From the NCBI GenBank assembly GCA_003647375.1, contig QMMS01000084.1, positions 1-15,002 on the forward strand: a stretch of 15,002 bases of DNA. The letters run 5' to 3'. The stretch comes from Deltaproteobacteria bacterium (GTDB lineage: Bacteria > Desulfobacterota > Desulfobacteria > Desulfobacterales > B30-G6). The translations under genes and the position numbers were made by a program. Below the pieces are notes generated by a model. The model worked only from the letters and a program-made list of their open reading frames with translations. It searched no databases and was not told where the DNA came from. Below, one piece after another: positions 7,605 to 15,002 of this stretch; position 1 is the stretch's first letter; each line of letters begins with the position of its first letter.

Positions 7605-8408
7605 ATGGGCTGTAAACTGGGTAATGTGATCGATGCTGTCCAAGAGATAGTTCCCAGTGAATTTGTCGAGGATTGGGACAACAGCGGCATGCAGCTTGGA
7701 GATCCTGACTGGCAGGTTGAAAGGATCTGGGTGGCTCTCGATCCCCTACCCGAGGTAATATCGGCAGCCTGCCAGAGAGATGTCGATCTTGTTATCACCC
7801 ACCATCCCCTGATATTTAAGCCGCTCACCGCCATAGATGTCAGCACGCTGGAGGGTTTTGTGATCCAGCAGGCACTGGACCATCATGTGGCAATTTATTC
7901 CGCCCATACCAATCTTGACAGGATCAAGGATGGTGTTAATGACGTTCTGGCATCCAGGGTCGGTTTGTGCAATACCACATCCTTGTCCAGCGATGTGGTT
8001 TCGGGGAACCCCGGTTTTGGAAGGATAGGAAATCTGGTACGGCCAACCCCCCTTGCCGTGTTGGTCAACAACCTCAAGCAGGTGCTGGACATTGCTCACG
8101 TTAAGGTATCCGGGAACCTGGACATGATCGTTAAGACAGTAGCTGTTTGTTCAGGGAGCGGTTCCAGTATGGTTCGTTCTTTCTTCGATGCGGGGGCCGA
8201 TGTGTTCATCAGCGGTGACCTGAAATACCATGATGCACGGAATTTTGAGTTTGCCCGAAAAGCGCTTATCGATATCGGCCATTTTGCATCAGAGCACCTG
8301 ATAGTTGAATCGTTTGCTGAACGACTGAATCGTCACTTTCATAGCAAAGGGTTGATTTTGGCAGTGGAGCCTTACATGTTTGAAAAAGACCCTTTTGTGA
8401 TTATTTAA
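7605..8408 (+). CDS. Nif3-like dinuclear metal-centre protein (DUF34/YbgI family)
   Basis: This family forms ring-shaped hexamers with a two-metal site; some members are annotated as GTP cyclohydrolase 1 type 2, but the physiological reaction is poorly established. The 267-residue protein has the family motifs in order: WDNSGMQLGD (24-33), DLVITHHP with H66 and H67, YSAHTNLD with H101 and D105, SGDLKYHDA (203-211) and the C-terminal IDIGHFASE with H226 and E230. These supply the expected metal ligands. The start at 7605 is chosen because AGGAGA (7595-7600) lies just upstream. An in-frame start at 7473 is possible, but it would add 44 unrelated residues and run through a strong terminator. The length without that extension is normal for the short form. 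The zinc-ribbon gene follows after 11 bases and is probably co-transcribed. Confidence 0.92.
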   Translation: MGCKLGNVIDAVQEIVPSEFVEDWDNSGMQLGDPDWQVERIWVALDPLPEVISAACQRDVDLVITHHPLIFKPLTAIDVSTLEGFVIQQALDHHVAIYSAHTNLDRIKDGVNDVLASRVGLCNTTSLSSDVVSGNPGFGRIGNLVRPTPLAVLVNNLKQVLDIAHVKVSGNLDMIVKTVAVCSGSGSSMVRSFFDAGADVFISGDLKYHDARNFEFARKALIDIGHFASEHLIVESFAERLNRHFHSKGLILAVEPYMFEKDPFVII

Positions 8409-8419
8409 TAGGAGAGAGC

Positions 8420-9133
8420 ATGGCTATGCGGGAACAAATATCGATACTGGTTAGGCTTCAGACCATTGATTCAGATATCCAGAAGATCGAATCAAGACTC
8501 GGAAAAGTGGACGGAGAAATAGCCGCCCTTGATTCGGAGTTAGACGAATTTGAATCATCGATAAAGGAAAAAGTGGCTATAGGCGAAAAATACCAGAAAA
8601 CATTTCGATCATTGGAATCGGATGCCAATATGAATCTTCCTAAAATTGCCAAAAGCAAAGAAAAACTGACATCCGTTAAAACCAACAAGGAATATCAGGC
8701 CTTGTTGAAAGAGGTCGAAGATCTCAAAACAGCCAATTCCAAGATAGAAGACCAGATGCTGGAAATCCTTGAGCAGAGCGATACGGCCGAGGCGCAGCTA
8801 AGTGAAAAAAATCAAGAGTTTGAGTTCGCTAAAAATCGAGTGGCTGGAGAAAAGGCCGGCATAACAATGGCTGCCGAGAAAGATCGCACGAGGCTTGCTG
8901 AACTTCAGGTGGATTTTCAGACGGTCTTGGATACGGTAAATCCGGACATTCTGAAAGCATTCAGGTCGGTGCGTAGCCGGATCGGCAACCTGGCCGTCGC
9001 TAAAGTTGAAGATGCTGTGTGTGCAGGATGTCATATGAACATACCGCCCCAGATGTATAATGAACTACAGCGATTTGAATCGCTCATGTACTGCCCGCAA
9101 TGCCAGAGGATTATATACAGCAGTAAGCTATAA
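8420..9133 (+). CDS. Coiled-coil protein with C-terminal C4 zinc ribbon (zf-RING_7 type)
   Basis: The first 180 or so of 237 residues are a charged, heptad-like helical region that should form a long antiparallel coiled coil. The C-terminus holds a C4 zinc ribbon, with CAGC (C201, C204) and CPQC (C225, C228) joined by a loop containing HMNIPPQMYNELQR. This is the architecture of the bacterial zinc-ribbon family that includes Helicobacter HP0958/FlgZ (a chaperone of sigma54 and flagellar mRNA binder) and chlamydial CdsZ. Those roles are known only in those organisms and should not be transferred directly. A nucleic-acid or protein-bridging role is a reasonable inference. A good ribosome site AGGAGAG (8410-8416) precedes the ATG. 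It sits 11 bases after the Nif3-like gene and directly before the rnpB region. Confidence 0.88.
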   Translation: MAMREQISILVRLQTIDSDIQKIESRLGKVDGEIAALDSELDEFESSIKEKVAIGEKYQKTFRSLESDANMNLPKIAKSKEKLTSVKTNKEYQALLKEVEDLKTANSKIEDQMLEILEQSDTAEAQLSEKNQEFEFAKNRVAGEKAGITMAAEKDRTRLAELQVDFQTVLDTVNPDILKAFRSVRSRIGNLAVAKVEDAVCAGCHMNIPPQMYNELQRFESLMYCPQCQRIIYSSKL

Positions 9134-9134
9134 T

Positions 9135-9268
9135 GGTGTTAAGTTTTAGGTTTTAAGTGTTAGGTGGTCCCAAGCTTGGAGATAGCCGTTTGAATGGGAT
9201 ACTGTCGTCCGCTAATGTCTGATAGCTTGCAGACGAAACTTAAAACCTAAAACTTAACACTTAACACC
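9135..9268. repeat. Foldback element A: inverted arrays of strict heptamers upstream of rnpB
   Basis: The left arm 9136-9163 is four exact heptamers fitting GT[G/T]TTA[A/G], followed by GTGGTCC. The right arm 9240-9267, read on the other strand, is four heptamers of the same form. Bases 9136-9158 and 9238-9260 pair perfectly over 23 bases, enclosing a 79-base loop. The element starts one base after the zinc-ribbon stop and ends 11 bases before the RNase P RNA. A weak promoter-like pair (TTGGAG 9176-9181, GATACT 9198-9203, 16-base spacer) lies in the loop and could serve rnpB. Confidence 0.85.
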
Positions 9269-9279
9269 CTGAAGATATC

Positions 9280-9665
<386 letters not shown>

Positions 9666-9679
9666 AATATTTATGTTCG

Positions 9680-9843
9680 GTTTTAGGTGTTACGTTTTAG
9701 GTTTTAAGTTCGGTTTGCACGCTATCAGTCATCAGTTGATATAGCGAATGTCACTGTACCGTTCTGATTCGTACCAAAAGAACTTCCCATCTATCAGCTC
9801 TAAACTTGGGACCACCTAAAACTTAAAACCTAAAACGTAAAAC
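9680..9843. repeat. Foldback element B: inverted heptamer arrays downstream of rnpB
   Basis: The left arm 9680-9707 is four heptamers (GTTTTAG, GTGTTAC, GTTTTAG, GTTTTAA). The right arm 9816-9843, on the opposite strand, is four heptamers of the same type, followed by GTGGTCC. Bases 9690-9710 and 9820-9840 pair perfectly over 21 bases, with a 109-base loop. The right arm plus GTGGTCCCAAG is nearly identical to the left arm of element A (15 bases exact, 9160-9174 against 9805-9819). The element ends 16 bases before the next gene's ATG, so it forms most of that gene's leader. Confidence 0.85.
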
Positions 9844-9859
9844 GAGAGCATGATCGCCC

Positions 9860-11164
9860 ATGGAATCTATTGAAAATAACCTTTCTTTTCTCGAAAAAGC
9901 GCGCATATTTTCTCACGATTATATCAAATGTTGTCTTTATATCGCCACATGTGATGTGAACACGGCTCATTTTACCAAGAATCTCTATTCCCGGCTTGTC
10001 GGTGTATCTCAAGTGTTGGAGGACTTTCTCGATTTTCATGGCGCTAAAAACAGCGAGGCCTGGTATTTTTACAGAGAACTCGCCGCAACCATTCGCCACT
10101 TGAGCCTGGGTGCCTATTCACAGTTGCACATTCAGAACCGAATGGTTTTCTATGATTTGCCTGGGGCCGAGGAATTTAAGCATGAAGGTGCAAGCACATC
10201 CCGCTTCCTGACCCGTTCACTGATTAGATTGGCACCGGTTATCATACAGGAGGCGCGTCAGCTCCAGATTCCGTTTCCGGCCACGCCTTTTAAAAAGGAA
10301 GATTTCCCGACCATAACGACCCAGGAAATATTGAACTATGACATCGATGATGAATCCAAGGACGTCCAAAAGAAAAATATCGTTAAAATATCAGGTGAGT
10401 TGTTAAGAATTGCCCATTCATTTGACGAATTCGTGTTTTATGAGCCTTACAATCTGGATGAAATACGGGCGCTTGTTCCCGAAAAAGTGAACGAAGTTGA
10501 AATTCGGCGTTTTGAAATGCTGGTTCACAATCTTCAATCGTCTTTTGATACATACGTGATTCATGGTGGCTATCGATTTGGAAATCGAAAGCTCAAACAG
10601 CTGAGAAGCTTTTTTTCAGTCGTATTTCATCTCCTGCAGATGATCGGCCGTCTGCTGCATCTATATGAGAGACATCTCCACGATGCCGGATATAAAAATA
10701 TCTATAAGAAGGTACAGGGAAGGTTGTCTGATCGGGTCAATCCGGAAAAATTGCTGGACAGGACCATCAATTATGGTCTTTTCTTTGTCTGCCACTTCCT
10801 GACGACCGCTATAGACCTGGCCAAAGAAATCCTGAACGAAAATATCGAACGTTCGGTTATCAGGGTAGGTGTTCCAATGGCGCTCGGTTTTCATATGAGA
10901 CCCAGTCTCCTGGTTGCTAAGATCGTGCAGTACTACGGTGGTGAAGTGGCGTTATGTGTTGGCGAGGATCGTTTTGACGCCGGCAGTGTTCTTGATATCC
11001 AGTGGGCCGGCGGCAAAATTCAAAAAGAAAACATCACTGAAGTGCAGTTTGAAGGTGATGATCGGGCATTGAAGGATATCGAGATTCTTGCTTGTGCCAA
11101 TTACGGAGAAGATACCATGGGAAAGGATGTGCCGCTGCCGGGAGAATTAAAATACTTAAGATAA
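9860..11164 (+). CDS. Large protein with C-terminal HPr-like phosphocarrier domain and unknown helical N-terminal region
   Basis: The last 100 or so of 434 residues form a recognisable HPr domain, the phosphate carrier of the PTS. It has VGVPMALGFHMRPS (337-349) with His345 in place of the phospho-histidine (HMRP for the usual HARP), and DAGSVLDIQ (373-381) with Ser376 at the position of the regulatory HPr serine. Residues 1-335 are helix-rich with many aromatic and basic residues, lack a signal peptide, and match no family I recognise. The protein is probably cytoplasmic and may be a phosphorylation-controlled regulator rather than a sugar-transport carrier; that is inference. No EI, EII or HPr kinase gene lies in the window. 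The ATG follows a modest GAGAG (9844-9848). Its stop overlaps the ispD ATG by one base, so the two are co-translated. Confidence 0.8.
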   Translation: MESIENNLSFLEKARIFSHDYIKCCLYIATCDVNTAHFTKNLYSRLVGVSQVLEDFLDFHGAKNSEAWYFYRELAATIRHLSLGAYSQLHIQNRMVFYDLPGAEEFKHEGASTSRFLTRSLIRLAPVIIQEARQLQIPFPATPFKKEDFPTITTQEILNYDIDDESKDVQKKNIVKISGELLRIAHSFDEFVFYEPYNLDEIRALVPEKVNEVEIRRFEMLVHNLQSSFDTYVIHGGYRFGNRKLKQLRSFFSVVFHLLQMIGRLLHLYERHLHDAGYKNIYKKVQGRLSDRVNPEKLLDRTINYGLFFVCHFLTTAIDLAKEILNENIERSVIRVGVPMALGFHMRPSLLVAKIVQYYGGEVALCVGEDRFDAGSVLDIQWAGGKIQKENITEVQFEGDDRALKDIEILACANYGEDTMGKDVPLPGELKYLR

Positions 11165-11862
11165 TGCAGACACATGCCATCATTGTCAGTGCCGGAAAGG
11201 GAGTCCGGATGAATCGGTCTACACCCAAGCAGTATCTGTTGCTGCAGGGAAGACCTGTTCTGTGCCATACAATCATGGCGTTCAATAGATGTCCGGAGGT
11301 GGATAAGATTGTACTGGTGGTGCCGGAAAAGGATATCCAGTATTGCCGGGGGCAACTCCTCTCAGGTTTGCATACAGACACACCAATCAATGTTCTTGCC
11401 GGTGGGAAAAGGCGACAGGATTCGGTATTCAACGGTATTCTATCCATTGACGACAGGGACTGTATTGTGGTAATTCATGACGGTGTGCGACCCCTGATAC
11501 AGCCGGAGATGATATCGCGCTGTATCAGTAAAGCCATGACCTCGGGTGCGTGTATTTTGGGTGTTCCCGTGCAGGACACCCTAAAAATGGTGGACGGTGA
11601 CAGCTTGATACAAAGAACGATTGGCAGGGAGTGTCTGTGGACTGCTCAAACACCCCAGGCGTTTCATTATCAACTTATTCGTGATGCACATGAAGCTGCA
11701 GCCAAAGCAGGCATCGAGACTACGGATGACGCTGCTCTGATGGAACGGATGGGTTTGCCGGTAAGCATCTTGCGGAGTACAGGAGATAATCTTAAAATTA
11801 CGACAAATGAAGATCTGCTTTTAGCAGACGCCATTTTGTCACAAACCAAGCAGGAGAAATAA
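11164..11862 (+). CDS. ispD: 2-C-methyl-D-erythritol 4-phosphate cytidylyltransferase
   Basis: IspD couples MEP with CTP to form CDP-methylerythritol, the third step of the non-mevalonate isoprenoid pathway. The 232-residue protein has the full set of motifs: SAGKGVRM with Arg15 and PKQY with Lys22 for CTP, GGKRRQDSV (80-88), VIHDGVRP (103-110), TIGRECLWTAQTPQAF with Arg155 (152-167), TDDAALME (187-194), and GDNLKITTNEDL with Lys211. The start at 11164 is preferred to an in-frame ATG at 11092, because it gives the family's normal N-terminus and overlaps the preceding stop by one base (TAATG); the longer form would overlap the HPr-domain gene by 73 bases. IspF, often adjacent or fused, is absent here: the next gene, two bases downstream, is a response regulator. 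Confidence 0.95.
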   Translation: MQTHAIIVSAGKGVRMNRSTPKQYLLLQGRPVLCHTIMAFNRCPEVDKIVLVVPEKDIQYCRGQLLSGLHTDTPINVLAGGKRRQDSVFNGILSIDDRDCIVVIHDGVRPLIQPEMISRCISKAMTSGACILGVPVQDTLKMVDGDSLIQRTIGRECLWTAQTPQAFHYQLIRDAHEAAAKAGIETTDDAALMERMGLPVSILRSTGDNLKITTNEDLLLADAILSQTKQEK

Positions 11863-11864
11863 TA

Positions 11865-14366
11865 TTGTCGTTATCTGAAATATTGATTGTGGATGATGAT
11901 ACCAATTTTCGGGAACTTCTGGAGGAGTTTCTTAACAAACAAGGGTTTCATGCCTCTGCCGTGAGTGGTGGAGAAGACGCTGTGGAACAATTGTCCAAAA
12001 GGAAAATCGACGTTGCTCTCCTCGATTTGATGATGCCTGGAATGGATGGATATGAAGTCATGGACTTCATCAACGATCAAGAACTTGAAACCAATGTCAT
12101 CGTTATGACCGGTCATGCCTCAACGCAATCTGCCGTCACTTCTTTGCGTAAAGGTGTATACGATTTTCTGGACAAGCCCTTCGATCTGGAAGTGTTGTCT
12201 ACCATCATTCAGGGTGCCATAGGGAAAAAACGGTCCAAAGATGAAAAAAAACAGGCCAAGGCAGAGCTGGTCAAGGCATATAATGAAATGGAAGCCGAGA
12301 TCCGGGATCAAACCGTCGAGCTTACGCGGAAGCACAACCAGCTGGATCTGGAAATAAAAAATCGAAATCGTGTTGAAGCCGCTTTTCGAGATAGTGAAAC
12401 AAAATATAAATCCCTGACCGATAATTTGAATGTGGGTGTGTATCGTAACACCGTGGGTGCAAAGGGACGGTTTATCGAAGTGAACCCGGCTATCGTACAA
12501 ATGTTTGGTTATGAATCACGGGACGAATTTATCGCGCTGAATGTTTCCGAACTTTATGAAGACCCATCTCAGCGTTTGAAATTCAGTGCAGGGCTGGCGA
12601 AAAAAGGTTTTGCCAAGAACATCGAACTGCGTCTCAAACGGAAGGATGCTACGCGTTTCATCGGGGCGGTATCTGCCGTGGCCGTCAAGGACGAGCATGG
12701 TGATATACAGTATTATGACGGAATCATAGAAGATATAACCGAGCGGAAGCTTGCGGATGAGGCGCTCATCAGAAGCGAACGCTGGTATCGAACCCTTACT
12801 CAGATAGGGCTTTCCCTGTCTGCGGAAAAGGACACCAAAAAACTTCTGGAACGGATTGTCATCGAGGCCAGATCCCTTACCAATGCCGACGCCGGCACGC
12901 TCTACCTGCTGGACAAGGAAAATCAGGAACTGATATTTGAAATTGTACAAAATGATTCCATGCAGGTCAAAATGGGTGGCACGAGCGATGTGGATATCGA
13001 GTTGCCCAATGTGCCGCTATTCATCAATGGCGAACCAAATCATGCCAATGTGTCATCTAAAGTTGCCTTGACCGGTGAGACCATTAACGTGAGAGATGTT
13101 TACGGGACTGAAAGTGAGCAATTTCCAGGCCCCAGGAAATATGACGTGATATCCGGCTATCATACCCAATCGATGCTCGTCATGCCCCTCAAGAATCACG
13201 AAAATGAGATCATTGGGGTTTTGCAGCTGTTGAATGCCATACACCGGAGAACCGCTGATACCATTCCTTTTTCCGAAGAGTATGTTGACTTGGTATCTGC
13301 CCTGGCGTCCCAGGCAGCGGTAGCTCTAACCAATGCCCAGTTGATCGAAAACCTGAACAATCTCTTTTATGCCTTTATCAGGAGCATTGCCACGGCCATC
13401 GATGAAAAATCTCCCTACACCGGAGGCCATATCAATCGCGTGGTTCAATTGAGTATGATGCTGGCCGAGAAAATCAACGAAGACGAGACAGGACCCTATA
13501 AGGGGTTCCACTTCACCAGGGAAGAGATGGAAGAGCTGCGTCTGTCTGCATGGATGCATGACGTCGGTAAAGTGACGACACCTGAAAATATCATCAATAA
13601 GTCAAGTAAACTTGAAACTATTTTCGATCGTGTCAACCTGGTCGAGACCCGGTTTGCTCTGATTGCATCTGAGATAGTCAATGCGCACCTGGATGCGAAG
13701 CTCAAGCTGCTGCAAAAGGAGCAGGTCGATCTGTCGAAACTGGGGCTGGCCGATCAATCGCTTTCCGAAGATTTGACGGTCTTGCTTCAAGAACTTGAAT
13801 TCATCAAAGAATGCAACGGCACCGACCAACCTATGACTGAAGAACGACTCTCACGCCTTCGAAGTATTGGAAAAAAAGAATATACCTTTCAAAACGCAAA
13901 ACAACCCTACCTGACCGAGGACGAAATCAAGAACCTGAGTATACGGTATGGCAACCTCACGGATGAGGAAAGCATGGTTGTTGAGAATCATGCCAACATG
14001 ACGCTCAAGATTTTAAAGCAGCTGTCTTTCCCATTGAAACTGGCGAGGGTTCCGGAGTTCGCCGGTGGGCACCATGAGAAGCTGGATGGGTCGGGTTATC
14101 CATTGGGACTTACGGAAAAGGAGCTTCCCATACAGACCCGGATTCTGGCCATTGTCGACATTTTCGAAGCGCTGACCGCCCGCGACAGACCCTATCGTAA
14201 ACCCATGAAACTTTCCGAGGCGACCAAGATCATTCGATTTATGAAAGAAAACCACAAAATCGATCCAGATCTGTTCGACCTTCTCATCGGAAGTGGCGCC
14301 TATTTTGAATATGCCCTGAAAGAAATGGATCCCAGGCAGATCGACCTACCCAACCCTGTTTCATAA
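11865..14366 (+). CDS. REC-PAS-GAF-HD-GYP response regulator, probable cyclic di-GMP phosphodiesterase
   Basis: The 833-residue protein combines a receiver domain (1-118; acidic pocket D10-D12, phospho-acceptor D54, T82, K104), a coiled coil (about 122-178), a PAS domain (about 180-295), a GAF domain (about 310-490) and an HD-GYP domain (about 500-825). The HD-GYP residues are intact: GGHINRV (H522), MHDVGK (H565, D566), ENHA (H709), then HHEKLDGSGYP (736-746). This predicts hydrolysis of cyclic di-GMP controlled by phosphorylation and by ligands of PAS and GAF. There is no GGDEF domain, membrane segment or signal peptide, so it is cytoplasmic. About 143 residues separate HD from the next histidine, where compact HD-GYP domains have roughly 30. 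The start is TTG, supported by AGGAGA (11852-11857). It begins two bases after ispD and ends in a palindrome. Its histidine kinase is not in the window. Confidence 0.92.
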   Translation: MSLSEILIVDDDTNFRELLEEFLNKQGFHASAVSGGEDAVEQLSKRKIDVALLDLMMPGMDGYEVMDFINDQELETNVIVMTGHASTQSAVTSLRKGVYDFLDKPFDLEVLSTIIQGAIGKKRSKDEKKQAKAELVKAYNEMEAEIRDQTVELTRKHNQLDLEIKNRNRVEAAFRDSETKYKSLTDNLNVGVYRNTVGAKGRFIEVNPAIVQMFGYESRDEFIALNVSELYEDPSQRLKFSAGLAKKGFAKNIELRLKRKDATRFIGAVSAVAVKDEHGDIQYYDGIIEDITERKLADEALIRSERWYRTLTQIGLSLSAEKDTKKLLERIVIEARSLTNADAGTLYLLDKENQELIFEIVQNDSMQVKMGGTSDVDIELPNVPLFINGEPNHANVSSKVALTGETINVRDVYGTESEQFPGPRKYDVISGYHTQSMLVMPLKNHENEIIGVLQLLNAIHRRTADTIPFSEEYVDLVSALASQAAVALTNAQLIENLNNLFYAFIRSIATAIDEKSPYTGGHINRVVQLSMMLAEKINEDETGPYKGFHFTREEMEELRLSAWMHDVGKVTTPENIINKSSKLETIFDRVNLVETRFALIASEIVNAHLDAKLKLLQKEQVDLSKLGLADQSLSEDLTVLLQELEFIKECNGTDQPMTEERLSRLRSIGKKEYTFQNAKQPYLTEDEIKNLSIRYGNLTDEESMVVENHANMTLKILKQLSFPLKLARVPEFAGGHHEKLDGSGYPLGLTEKELPIQTRILAIVDIFEALTARDRPYRKPMKLSEATKIIRFMKENHKIDPDLFDLLIGSGAYFEYALKEMDPRQIDLPNPVS

Positions 14367-14393
14367 AAATTGACAAAAATTTTTGTCAATTTT
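14366..14393. terminator. 28-base perfect palindrome at the end of the HD-GYP gene
   Basis: Bases 14366-14379 and 14380-14393 are exact reverse complements (AAAATTGACAAAAA and its complement), starting at the last base of the stop codon. Each strand ends in a T run, so it could act as a bidirectional terminator, although the stem has only two G-C pairs. It also carries TTGACA on both strands. Confidence 0.5.
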
Positions 14394-14530
14394 TACCCTG
14401 CGGGCGAAGCGATCTTACCCCATCCGCTGCGCTGCGTACCATTCGCAGTAGCAAGCTACAGCTTCACCCTCAGGCGCCTTGACTCTGAAGCCCTCCGACT
14501 TTTGCAACGATAGGGTCTATTCAGGTTGAT
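14394..14530. other. Intergenic stretch without a recognised gene
   Basis: This is the first part of a 472-base gap between the HD-GYP gene and the converging gene at the right edge. It is noticeably richer in G+C than the neighbouring intergenic DNA and has small self-complementary pieces such as GCGCTGCG. I see no ORF, RNA fold or known repeat that I can name. Confidence 0.3.
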
Positions 14531-14841
14531 TAGGCTGTAGGTAAGACTGTAGGCTTTTAGGCAATATATAGCCTGAAAAGAATGCAGGAGTCAGAATACA
14601 GAATCTTTACAATGATGATTTTATAAAGATGTTCATTCGTTTTCCAGAATTAAAACATTTTAGCGCTTTACGACATTCTGACTTATAACTTCTCTGGTTC
14701 ATATACTGGTGATAAAGCCCCTTAAGTGCAACCCAGTGGCGGGCCCTTTGGACCCGGGTATCTACTAACAGTATCCCCGTCCACTGTCTGCGCCTAACAG
14801 TCTAATAGCCTACAGCCTAACAGCCTACGTCCTACAGCCTA
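14531..14841. repeat. Foldback element C: inverted arrays of GGCTGTTA-like 7-8-base units
   Basis: The left side (14531-14562) reads as variants of GGCTGTA, GACTGTA and GGCTTTTA. The right side (14792-14841), on the opposite strand, holds six or seven units fitting GG[C/A][T/G]GT(T)A. TAGGCTGTAGG at 14531-14541 pairs exactly with 14831-14841. Nested inside are a hairpin (14554-14562 with 14571-14580) and a 9-base inverted pair AGTCAGAAT (14589-14597) with 14675-14683. The right array runs up to and includes the stop codon of the minus-strand gene. The loop has no ORF of note. Confidence 0.65.
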
Positions 14842-15002
14842 TGCCTTCCTCGAAATAAATCTCTGAATGTTGTCAACAACCTCCTGAGGAGAATCGGCAT
14901 AGGACAAGAGCCCTTCCTGTTGAAATGCTTCAAATCGTTTCTCTTTTTCATAATTCAGAAGAATGACCGGTTTTCTGCATTTCAATGCCAGGGCAATTTC
15001 AG
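14839..15002 (-). CDS. C-terminus of a LOG/SLOG-family protein (TIGR00725-like), cut by the window edge
   Basis: Only the last 53 codons and the TAG stop (14839-14841) are visible; the gene continues beyond 15002. The first visible residues, EIALALKCRKPVILLN, match the C-terminal part of the nucleotide-binding Rossmann-like LOG family (often labelled lysine decarboxylase-like or TIGR00725), where a Gly-Thr-x-Ser-Glu-Ile-Ala motif is followed by a strand with KPV. The partial codon at the edge is compatible with the preceding Ser. The end, ADSPQEVVDNIQRF, is the usual final helix. The substrate is unknown for this subfamily; other LOG proteins are cytokinin-activating phosphoribohydrolases. 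The gene converges on the HD-GYP gene. Its stop codon is formed by the last unit of a repeat array. Confidence 0.7.
   Translation of the reverse strand, partial: EIALALKCRKPVILLNYEKEKRFEAFQQEGLLSYADSPQEVVDNIQRFISRKA

Noticed and set aside
11092..11163. Longer N-terminus for IspD
   Set aside because: It overlaps the HPr-domain gene by 73 bases and precedes the family's normal first residues. The start at 11164 forms a typical coupled junction.

Overview
The window looks like chromosomal sequence from a Gram-negative bacterium of the Desulfobacterota (former Deltaproteobacteria), probably near Desulfobacteraceae or Desulfosarcinaceae. This is inferred from protein style and gene order: dnaG-rpoD-tRNA-Met; Nif3-like protein, zinc-ribbon coiled-coil protein, then rnpB; an HPr-domain protein next to ispD; and a large REC-PAS-GAF-HD-GYP protein. 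It has not been checked against any database. Nearly all genes are on the + strand and most are housekeeping genes. There is no phage, IS element, CRISPR array or defence system.

Layout. 1-279 has no convincing gene. 280-609 (-) is a small PilZ protein, divergent from a partial histidine cluster: hisB (771-1358), a lipoprotein (1380-2039) and hisA (2036-2779). A 342-base gap holds a foldback of CACGAAA units and a near-consensus sigma70 promoter (2990-3018) for dnaG (start revised to 3143) and rpoD (5045-7246). RpoD carries a lysine-rich N-terminal tail of about 165 residues. A CAT-anticodon tRNA (7346-7421) follows, then a strong intrinsic terminator (7517-7554). Next come a Nif3-like protein (start revised to 7605), a C4 zinc-ribbon coiled-coil protein (8420-9133) and the RNase P RNA (9280-9665). 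The RNA gene is flanked on both sides by inverted heptamer arrays. Then follow an HPr-domain protein with a large unknown N-terminal region (9860-11164), ispD (start revised to 11164) and the 833-residue HD-GYP response regulator (11865-14366), packed with overlaps or gaps of 1-2 bases. The right end has a 28-base palindrome, a repeat-rich gap and the C-terminus of a LOG-like protein on the - strand.

How the parts relate. The window joins histidine synthesis (hisB, hisA), replication and transcription initiation (dnaG, rpoD), RNA processing (rnpB), isoprenoid synthesis (ispD) and signalling. PilZ binds cyclic di-GMP and HD-GYP degrades it, so both ends of the window touch that pathway. The features that most deserve follow-up are the foldback arrays of 7-8-base units in three gaps, the HPr fusion protein, the lysine-rich RpoD tail, and the lipoprotein locked between hisB and hisA.
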